DNA of 64,000 bases, taken from the NCBI GenBank assembly GCA_020809705.1, contig CP085831.1, positions 620,001 through 684,000 of the forward strand, given 5' to 3'. The notes beneath the pieces are model-generated. The model saw only the letters and a program-made list of their open reading frames with translations, was not told the DNA's origin and did not search any database. This stretch comes from Calonectria ilicicola (lineage: Eukaryota; Ascomycota; Sordariomycetes; Hypocreales; Nectriaceae). Positions 56,068 through 64,000 of the stretch are shown piece by piece; the first letter of the stretch is position 1, and every line of letters begins with the position of its first letter. Both the position numbers and the translations under genes were made by a program.

Positions 56068-57051
56068 ATGCCTGGTCTCTTCGATATACCGGGGCACATC
56101 ACATATGAAATTCTGAAAGACCTTTCAGATAATGACCTGAAAGAGTTCCGAACAGTCTGCAAATGGACAGCTTTCTCGGCAGACCCTATTTTCAGAGCCC
56201 GATTTTTCAAAAGCCGTTCTCTTAAACTGAATGCACAAAGTGTGAGGATTCTGGGCGCGATATCAGAACATCCATTCCTGGGACCATCCGTTCATGCTAT
56301 CAGAATCAAGATTCCTGTAATAAGGATCATTGAGAAGCGTGGCTCTGCTCCAGGAGGCACTGCCTCGACGAAGTTCATTTATCTTGACCCAAAAGAGTAT
56401 GGAAAACAGCCTGAAGTACCGGATGAAACCAATTCTGTAGAAGCGATCAATGCACGCTTGATTGAAGCTATCAAAGGCCTCCGTCACTGTAGGAAAATCA
56501 GCATCCGGAATGAAAGCTGCGATGTTACGTACTGTTCACCTAGAGCTCCGAGGGACCCGGATCCCATTGACCAGATGATTGGGAATTTTGAGATTCAAGC
56601 CACCAGGTACATCTTGGGGGAAATTCTTGGAACCGTCGCTCAAAACAAGATCCCAGTTGAAACATTCCATCTGCGCTGCTTCGCCAACGTAAGCTATGAT
56701 CGCTTCGTTAATCTAGGAATAATTTCCGGATTAAAAGACCTCAATTTAACGCAGATTCGCAACGTTTCTCTCGACATTGACCAGCAACACGGCGCGCCCT
56801 TTGATTCATCTGGTCCAAGCGATTGGGGTGTCGGGTTAAGCAATCTTTTGCAAACTATGCCGAACCTGTCCAACCTTCGGCTCTCTGGACGTCGTTGTTG
56901 TAAGAATATTCCACGCAGCTGGTTTTCAATCCTTTGCTACGAGCTTCAAGCTCCACAATTGGCATCTATAAAACTAGAATGTGTTAGTTGTACCAGCAGC
57001 GATTTGGCCTACTCTTTGCTCCGTCATCAAAAAAAAGCTCCGGAAGATTGA
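56068..57051 (+). CDS. F-box/LRR-like protein, paralogue 2, frameshifted near the C-terminus
   Basis: ATG at 56068. Residues 4-32 (LFDIPGHITYEILKDLSDNDLKEFRTVCK) form an F-box, and the remainder is leucine-rich (LLQTMPNLSNLRLSGRRC). The frame ends at 57051 as RHQKKAPED. The frame one base away continues through LRKIELWGVDLVDGTDSSVWY to 57217, which reads as the natural last leucine-rich repeat. The switch lies in an eight-A run at 57029-57036; seven As would restore one long frame of about 382 codons. It is therefore either a real truncating slip or a homopolymer sequencing error. The upstream neighbour at 54.4 kb is its paralogue, arranged in tandem. Confidence 0.72.
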   Translation: MPGLFDIPGHITYEILKDLSDNDLKEFRTVCKWTAFSADPIFRARFFKSRSLKLNAQSVRILGAISEHPFLGPSVHAIRIKIPVIRIIEKRGSAPGGTASTKFIYLDPKEYGKQPEVPDETNSVEAINARLIEAIKGLRHCRKISIRNESCDVTYCSPRAPRDPDPIDQMIGNFEIQATRYILGEILGTVAQNKIPVETFHLRCFANVSYDRFVNLGIISGLKDLNLTQIRNVSLDIDQQHGAPFDSSGPSDWGVGLSNLLQTMPNLSNLRLSGRRCCKNIPRSWFSILCYELQAPQLASIKLECVSCTSSDLAYSLLRHQKKAPED

Positions 57052-57370
57052 GCTTTGGGGCGTAGATCTAGTGGATGGAACGGATTCCAGTGTCTGGTAC
57101 TCGTTATTTGAAAGGATATATGAGAGCATGTCCAGTGATATTTACTTGAAGACCGAGTATTGCTCATCTGGAAATACCGATATTCAGGATTTTGATAACA
57201 GAGTAAATAGTCTTTAGACCACAAGGACAGCAACGTTGGCTGATATACGAAATCTGGTGCCTGTGGAATATGTAGACTTTGTGAAGAATTGTTCTTCTGA
57301 ACTAGTCGTTTTAAGTGCGTTCGATATATGGTAGAATCACTTCGCTAACTAGGGTAAAGTGTAGGTTTAT

Positions 57371-57452
57371 ATATTTTGGTAAATCGTGGGCTCGACCAGA
57401 GGGAGCTCCAAAGTCACAATGGTGGCAGATACAACTAAGTTTGGCCATATAT
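57371..57452. repeat. Copy 2 of the ~82-bp dispersed repeat
   Basis: Matches 43444-43526 in the same orientation, from atattttggtaaatcgtggg onwards, with about 10 differences, mostly C/T or A/G. It lies downstream of the frameshifted F-box gene. Confidence 0.8.
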
Positions 57453-57465
57453 GAGTAGGTTTATT

Positions 57466-57481
57466 TATATATATATATATT
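57466..57481. repeat. AT microsatellite
   Basis: Eight tandem TA dinucleotides immediately after the dispersed repeat copy. Confidence 0.8.
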
Positions 57482-57813
57482 GCAGCTGCTCCAATGTTTT
57501 CACACTATTCACTGATAGTTTGTAGGACATTTTTGACTTATATCTTCAGCATATTGGTAGAACACTTGTCAAGCTAAAGAGATTAAGTAATCAAATCTCC
57601 TTTGTTATTATCTTTCATGACGAAGTTTAGAAAACCTTCATCTTCCAGTTGTTAGAAAATGCAAAATACTTACATCTCAACTGAGTTCAATTGGACAGCC
57701 AAAAATATCGATTAGATCACAGATAGTTACAATCTTTTTTGTTCGGTTGATCTGAATTTACTATAGCATGTGTAATTATATAGACAACTGTCATGCGCGA
57801 ACTGGCTAACCCT

Positions 57814-59896
57814 TCAAATGATCGGTGAAGCTATATGCCTCAGCATAGCCTTTGTATATTCGAACCACATTTCAAGATCTCCGTTCATTTCCACACATTG
57901 CCATCCATCTACATCGTGAGAATGCGGCCCATTGCTAGTACATTCAACACTGAGTCTAAGGCGTCTAGCATCGCCATACCTCCTGTCATCTGTCCACTTT
58001 AGCAGCGGGCCACTCACGTCAACACCTTCCGGGTTAAGGAAGCAAATGTGAGTTGGCTTCGAAAAGCCCTGGGCTTTGTCAACATTTAGGCGGATCCTGC
58101 CAAGTGCTCGTTGTCCTCCATTTGAGTATTCAAGCAACAGCCCTCGAAAGACACCTGTCTTTTTGTCGTGGAACATTGTTGTATGGCATACATCATGGAG
58201 AGGTGCCGACGAATACAACACATAAGACGAACCACTGTACACTGGGGCTTGTCGAGCGGATATTGGCCAATTAACGTCATTGCTTTCTGCTTCAGCGCCC
58301 ACATAGTTGACTGTCCCAGATTTCGCAGAGTCGAGGCCATAAAGCAGAGTTTTTGGTTGTGACGCACTGAAGAGGATATCTCCATCTGCATCATCTCCGA
58401 AATCATCTTTCGGGTTAAGGTATCCGAATCCAACATGACCAACAAGCTTGGTAGAAAACTTTGGAAATTAGCGATTTAACATCCGACAGCTTTTGAATGT
58501 ATACTTACGAGGAAGTATGGACAATCCTTATCTTCTGCCTCTTCATCGGCTCGTATTCCAAACCCAGTGACTTTGTCACCTGGTGCAATTGGAAAATACA
58601 CCCAATCAGTATGATCATCAAAACCCCATCGTTGTGCCGTTATGCGAGCGCTCGGTTCAAATGCGGTGTGTGCGTGAATTCCCACAAATGACCAGTCGAA
58701 AAGAAAGAAGGTCAGCCCGGTCACCCGAGACAAGTCTATAGTACGGATGTGATTGTAGGATGATTTATTTCTGTGTTGGCTCAAGGAAAGAAATGATAGG
58801 CCTGTTGTGGGAGGAGTTGGAGTATCCCATGTACGAAAGCTCTCTCCAGGTGGTGAATTGAAGATGAGACGTGCGAATCCGTGCTGCTACATTTTAGTCT
58901 GTTTGTTCATTCGGTTTGTCAAGAGCTTATATGGTACCATGAATTGCACAGTGACATCGCCGGAAGAAGTATCTTCCAAAATTAAATGTACCTGTTTCTC
59001 TGTTATACCCTTTTCGTGGATCGGCTGCTTAGCTAGACTCTCGATTTTTGCAATGCCCTGGGAGTCCAAAGATACATGGATAATTGGAAAGGAGGATCCA
59101 ATTGACTTCAGTGTTGGACTGCTTGCTCGTTCCCATTTTAAAAGGCGGCCTAATGGGACCGAAATCAAGTCGAGAGGGGGCAGTTTGGATGCTTGGTCTG
59201 CTATGGATGTGACATGGCAATAGGTCCATATACGGCTTTCGGATGATAGACTTTGGATTTTCTGTATAATTTCTGGAGGAAGGGATGATGACCGTGGGAT
59301 CCCAATTGATTGTGCAATGTCATTTGCTACAACAGGAATCGGATTGGTGTCGAACCTGGGATCAACAAAAAATGACCATGGCTTTCTGAAGATACTGTAT
59401 GCCCAAATAAATTGAGTTGAGTTCTCCCCGGAATCGCGTCGCCAAAAGCATTGTAGACAATAAAAGTGCAAAAAAATGACTTCTGGACACTTAAAGCATT
59501 TGTCACAGTTTTGTGAGTCACAAAGGTAGAAGTCATGGACCACTGTAGGCTTAAAGCCATGTGTGTAAAATCTAGGAATGAAGCGAGACATGGCAGTAGA
59601 GTCTTTGTTGCTCATTACTGGGTGAAGCGAAATAGATCAGTAAGAGTTAAAGTCAAGATAGTCGCAGTAGGGTTACACTCACGTCCAACTACACCGCCGC
59701 CTCCACCCCGGGCAAAACGTTCATCGCAGAGACCACATTTATGTGGTAATGGTATATGTGGCATGGTTTTCCCACTGATTTGGACTGTGTGTGTATACCT
59801 GGCCATTCTTTTGCTGTGGTTCCCTGATTCCGCAAGTGGAAGATGGTTGGGATGGTTTCGATGGAGTTTCAGGCCGCTGCGAATGAAATAAGCCAT
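57814..59896 (-). CDS. Hypothetical fungal protein with N-terminal zinc-knuckle-like cysteines
   Basis: Four exons, 59683-59896, 58938-59617, 58509-58886 and 57814-58446, encode about 634 residues. Introns of 65, 51 and 62 bp are GT-AG and keep the frame. The N-terminus holds CGLCDERF, a glycine run, and then CDSQNCDKCFKCPEVIFLHFYCLQCF, which could bind zinc. Further on are PPEIIQKIQSLSSESRIW and a large beta-rich region with LSRVTGLTFFLFDWSFVGIHAHT, SHHS-free, and FGIRADEEAEDKDCPYF. This layout matches an uncharacterised family I have seen in many filamentous fungi, with no assigned function. The exon joins are supported by continuous family-like sequence (VQFM|QHGFARLIF, YFL|LVGHVGFGYLNP). 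The start could be 59896 or an internal ATG such as MPHIPLPHKCGLC. Confidence 0.72.
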
Positions 59897-60479
59897 GATG
59901 CATCGGAAAAATTATGGACCGACCCAGTCTAATTAGGCTGACCATTCATTGTTAATGATCTTTTTTTCAAGTTTTTTTTTTAGAAAGAAAAAGTGAATAT
60001 ATACATTTTTACTATTTCTAATAATGGTACTTGGCAATAGTGTCTTCACAGAGTTTACCTTCAAAACAAAATTGCTCTTCCCTTTGAGGGAGGGGTACCG
60101 AGTTCCGAGTGGGGGATGTTGGCTTATACTTGATTTATGCGGGGTTAATGCATCTTTCCTCTTCAAGGAGTCAGCTGATGCGGGGAACAGAGCTGTTCAC
60201 TAGGCTATAATACTCCAACGGATACCCCGGCCAGCCACTCTGCCTGCCAACCAACCAACTCGATCAATTCCCGCTCATGCATTGTTCCCTTCACTCAGGG
60301 AGGTATTGAGGGCGCCCATGCAAAGACACAGTTCTTGTATGCATATATTTCCGAGCCAATTGCACAGCACTGCTAGGCAAGCTTATACATACGAAACTTG
60401 GACAAGGAAAACACCCATTACTACTTTTTCTCTGGTCAACATCTCGTCTTGATGTAATTATAAGTCTTCTCATGCAAAA
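59897..60479. other. Divergent promoter region
   Basis: About 580 bp between a leftward and a rightward gene. A poly-T/poly-A segment lies near 59960-59990. It should contain both promoters; no gene is seen. Confidence 0.45.
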
Positions 60480-62934
60480 ATGGACCCAGTGGTGGCCACG
60501 ACCACAAGTGCAACCTCGACCGCGCCTGTTGCTACTTCGGTGCCAGAACCTATATCCGAGCCCAATATACGCGAGACATTAGGAAAACCACCGAGGGAAT
60601 CCTTCTCACTTGCCCCGAAACGACGCCGACTTACCGTGGCTTGCAACCAATGCCGCCGGCGCAAGGTCCGATGCGATGCCGAGATCCCACAATGTCGCAA
60701 CTGTTTCCTCCGTGACGAGATCTGCGAGACCACAGACCCCCGTCGTCCGAACAGTGGGCCGTGCACTCGTAGATGGAGTAGAAGATCTGAAGCTTCCTCC
60801 ATGTCATCCTCGCAGGCTCGGAGCCACATCAGCCTCAGTGCTTCTGCTGATGGAGACACCCGACCTCCACTTTCGCCGTGTTCCAGTGACCGCACTACGA
60901 TACCCCATGAACATCGCCGCGCCGAAAGCCTGTCCTGGGCCGAGCGTGCTTATCGGGAGAATAGTATAATGGAGACAGATGGTTCGGTGAAGGGGACAAA
61001 TGACGCGAGCCCGGATGTCATCATGAATATAGACGATGCCTCCGAGAGTATCAAGGTGAGTGAGTTCTTGATCTCTTTCCAATCTCCTCATCCAAAAAAG
61101 AACCTCGATGGTGTTGACCAACCGTCGAAATGCAGTATGTGGGCGGCAGCAACCTTCAGGGGCTGGTTGTATTTATCGACTTGTACCTGAGACGCAACGG
61201 CGTGGAACCCATCAGCCCTTTCTTCCGCCATGGCATGTCTCATTGTGAGGAGTATCCTCTTTTGCTCGCTTCCCCTTTACTCAATCTTCCTGAACCAAGT
61301 CTTTTAAAGGTCTATGTGAATACATTCTTCAGCCACATTTGGCCACTGTTTCCTATTCTAGACCGCGCACCATTCGAAGCCAGCCTGAATCGTCTACAAC
61401 AACTGCAAACGGAACGAGGAGGTTCCCTGCAGGAGGCATTGGAAGTGTCTCGAATCCCTTTCGCCGTCATCGTTTTTCTCGTCATTGCTCTTGGGGCTGA
61501 TGAGACAGCTGGGGGTGTTAGCGAAACAGGGACAGCTTATCTCAATGCAGCATATGGCTTGTATGGTCACCTCGTCGCCATGCCACATCTGTGCAGCACG
61601 CAAGCATTCCTGTTGCTGAGCATAATGCTCCGTGGCCGCAGTCACGATGGTCAAGCATGGCAGGCTCTTGGTCAGGCCATTCGCATCGCACATTCCATTG
61701 GGCTTCATCGTCAATTAACACCCCGGCAACATAGAACAGATGCCACAGTAAGATCCCGCACCTGGTGGTCGTGTTATGCCCTGGAAAAGATGTTACAGCT
61801 TCAGATTGGTCGCCCGTCGGCTATTTCCGATCGAGACACTGACCTTGCGTTCCCGGAGATTTCATCATCAATTGATGAGGACAGGGATTCCCACCATCTC
61901 GGAGCCTTTGCAGCCCTCACAAAAATACTGGGCGAAATAAGTCTCCATATTTATGGGGTCCCCGAAAGTTCGTTTTCGCTGCTGTATGAGACGGGGAGGT
62001 TAGATAAAGCCCTGGAGGATTGGATAAAGTTGATTCCGGACTACTTAAAGCCTGGTACTGAGTTCTTCACCGAAGCAAGCCACAACAGCCATGGTTCCAT
62101 CCACCCGCGCATTGTGAGCTTTTTATCAATACGCTACTATGAGGTCAGTATGCTAGTGGTCGCTTCTCCACGAATGCAACCTGAGGCCTGTTATGTCCAG
62201 AATTGCTCACTATAACACAGGCTCAGATTACCCTCTTTAGAGCATCAATGGTCCTCTCAGAGCAGTCCTACAACAAGTCCATCAATAATCTCAACAAACA
62301 ACTCCCTTTCAATACCCGCCTGTTGCAGGCCAAGGAGATTTGTATCGGCGCTGCTAGGTCCATTGTGAAGCTTGTATTGGAGTTAGCTGATAGAAACATC
62401 TCTTCACAGCTCTTCTCGCCCACGCAGCCGTATCTAGCTTCCAGCGTCATAGCACTCAATATTCTTGCAAATCCCCGAAAGCGAATGGTTCGGTCAGATT
62501 TAGAGCTGCTCACAATTGCGACCGAGTATTGTGAGGAGCAGTATCGCCGTCTTGGCTTGGACCTCGATTTTGTAAAAGGATGCGCAATGCTTAGAGATCT
62601 TGTCCGGCAAGTGTGCGATAAAATATCTACACCTGGATTCACCAGTCGAGGTTTAAATGGCGGGCCTTCATCATCAATAATCCCTTCACAATCAACTTTG
62701 CTAGTTCAAGGAGAGGCGGGTACCTCACAGAACGTGGACGTTTTTTCACATAATCCCCCGTTCAATGTGCCAGAGCAGCCTCTTGAGTTTAGTTATGATC
62801 TCGAGGCTATCTTCTCTTCTGGAGACTGTGCATCAGCCTTAGGCCGGGATTTGGATTGGGAACAATTGTGGGCTATGATGAGAGGTGATGTTTTTATGGG
62901 CGATGAAATGGATATTATGTATAGTAATGAGTAA
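60480..62934 (+). CDS. Zn2Cys6 transcription factor with Fungal_trans domain
   Basis: Three exons, 60480-61055, 61136-62143 and 62221-62934, encode 765 residues; introns of 80 and 77 bp are GT-AG. The Zn(II)2Cys6 binuclear cluster is complete, with cysteines at 55, 58, 65, 72, 75 and 82 and a basic RRRKVR loop; it binds DNA, usually CGG-type triplets. After a Ser/Thr-rich linker the middle is a Fungal_trans regulatory domain: VYVNTFFSHIWPLFPILD, LGQAIRIAHSIGLHRQL and RTWWSCYALEKMLQLQIGRPSAI. The C-terminal end is acidic (DLDWEQLWAMMRGDVFMGDEMD), resembling an activation region. The nearest convergent gene encodes a PhyH-type dioxygenase; whether it is a target cannot be seen. Confidence 0.9.
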
Positions 62935-63233
62935 TGATTTTGGTTGATGCGGAAGGTACCGTTGGCCTCAAAGGGAATTTTCACGCTGGGGAAGGAAGTG
63001 GGTGGATCTTGGCACCAAATTAAAAAACCAGGGAATCGGGTTTCATTTCCAACCTTTAATAGTGACCAGGGATTTCGCTAAAGGATACGCCATGGGGCAT
63101 AGGCATCACAGTTTTGGCTTTGTTAAATATGGTCAATAACAAGTAGCTTGAATTTTGATCTTCATTTTACGATCTATCTTGGCTTATTTCTCATTCGGTC
63201 CCATCCACTCACTCCTCTTGTGGCCGTTAACAA

Positions 63234-64000
63234 TCACTCCTTGTATGGCTTGACGCCAGCTAGACGTAAGATCTCAACCGTCACCTCCGGCTTGTTCAAC
63301 GGCTCATCTCTCTCAAGAGGATCGATTTCTCCGTTGACCTTTGCCTTCCCTTGCCCAAAGATGTTACAGTGAGGCCAGTGAGTAGTGGCTTCGAATCTGT
63401 GGAAGAGCTCGCTCTTGTAAGCAAGATCACTGGAATTGGCCAGCGCAGCGGGAGTATAGCAGATGTACAACACGTTACGAATCTGGTCTGTCTCAATGGG
63501 AGCAACGTGATGGATCGTTCGGGAGTCCCAGAGAATCAGATCGCCTGGCTCAGCATCAACCTTGATCTGGTAGCATCCTTTGGATTCAAACCAGGCAATA
63601 TCCTCTGGCTCAAACATATAAAAGTCGTAGTGCTTAGCATCGGTCGCGAGCCGCGCCCGGGCCTTGTGCGTTCCAAAATATTCCTCGAATAGGGCCGAGG
63701 AGCCAACCATTAAAAGGAGCCCACCATCCTTGGGACCTGCCGGGGTTAAATTTAGTAGACCCTGCACGCAAGCCAGCCCCTTCCGCTGATGGGACTGATC
63801 GCAGTGTGGCCAGGGGCGGAAGTCGTCGTCTTTACGGCTAGGTAGTGTGATGTTGAACGTATCGAAAGAAACAAGGAGTTCGTCAGTGCCCCAAAGCTCA
63901 GCAAATGGCTTCTTAATGTTGGGCTCTCTATATACAACGTCAATGGTTAAAGTTTTGACAGTCGGGGATCAAAATGTAACTCACGTTCTAGCTTCCCACA
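63234..64000 (-). CDS. PhyH-type Fe(II)/2-oxoglutarate dioxygenase, 5' end outside window
   Basis: The visible part is 63234-63927 plus 63985-64000, with a 57-bp intron at 63928-63984 (GTGAGT to TATAG). The gene continues beyond the right edge. The protein shows WPHCDQSH, giving the HxD iron ligands, and DLILWDSRTIHHVAP with the distal histidine and an arginine-containing 2-oxoglutarate side further on. PhyH-family enzymes hydroxylate substrates using Fe(II), 2-oxoglutarate and O2; fungal members act in fatty-acid alpha-oxidation or in secondary metabolism. The C-terminus (LRLAGVKPYKE) is complete. The substrate is unknown. It is convergent with the Zn2Cys6 regulator. Confidence 0.85.

Larger units (their letters stand above)
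57052..57813. other. Tail of F-box paralogue 2, repeats and spacer
   Basis: It includes the out-of-frame F-box tail to 57217, the second copy of a dispersed repeat (57371-57452) and an AT microsatellite (57466-57481). No further gene is supported. Confidence 0.5.

Overview
The window is nuclear DNA of a filamentous ascomycete. Short 48-126 bp introns with GT..CTAAC/CTGAC..AG signals, a class II hydrophobin, a Zn2Cys6 regulator, a bZIP-DUF3425 regulator, HET and NACHT proteins and an ech42-like GH18 chitinase all point to this. The chitinase and the class II hydrophobin favour Sordariomycetes/Hypocreales (a Trichoderma-like fungus), but no species call is possible from sequence alone. All gene models were built by eye from reading frames and splice signals, so internal exon edges are inferences.

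Layout. 0-5 kb: a divergent pair, a partial fungal protein (-) and a large DUF7580-like + PNP_UDP protein (+), then an F-box-like Cys-rich protein. 5-12.5 kb: long non-coding spacers with two small secreted cysteine-containing proteins (one a newly assembled two-exon gene at 10.5-10.8 kb) and an NmrA-like protein with a GC-AG intron. 12.5-25 kb: metabolism and surface genes: a chitinase without signal peptide, a PLP decarboxylase, an SDR, a bZIP-DUF3425 factor, an atypical SDR, a frameshifted class II hydrophobin and an Mpv17/PMP22 protein. 25-37 kb: a NACHT STAND protein, a single-pass membrane protein, an FAD monooxygenase fused to a multi-pass membrane domain, and an F-box-like protein. 37-57 kb: a HET protein with a premature stop, an intact PNP-NB-ARC-TPR NLR-like protein, a WAP-like secreted peptide, a beta-lactamase-like pseudogene with two stops, a CmcJ-like relic, a GNAT gene with an in-frame stop, an AT-rich relic of a TPR-type NLR gene, an NmrA-like gene and two F-box paralogues (one frameshifted). 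57-64 kb: a four-exon hypothetical protein, a Zn2Cys6 activator and the 3' part of a PhyH-type dioxygenase.

The main theme is a dispersed set of allorecognition/innate-immunity-type genes: DUF7580-PNP, NACHT, HET, PNP-NB-ARC-TPR and a decayed paralogue. They sit among secreted and surface proteins and several broken genes. The PNP module appears twice in different architectures, once C-terminal to a DUF7580-like domain and once N-terminal to NB-ARC-TPR. Both copies keep the family EMExAG and CDYAD motifs. The relic at 51.9-52.4 kb aligns base by base with the 3' end of the NLR gene, with the differences dominated by G-to-A and C-to-T changes. That pattern suggests repeat-induced point mutation acting on this gene family. 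At least five loci between 39.6 and 57.1 kb carry stops or frameshifts; two single-base shifts in homopolymers (23.4 and 57.0 kb) could instead be assembly errors.
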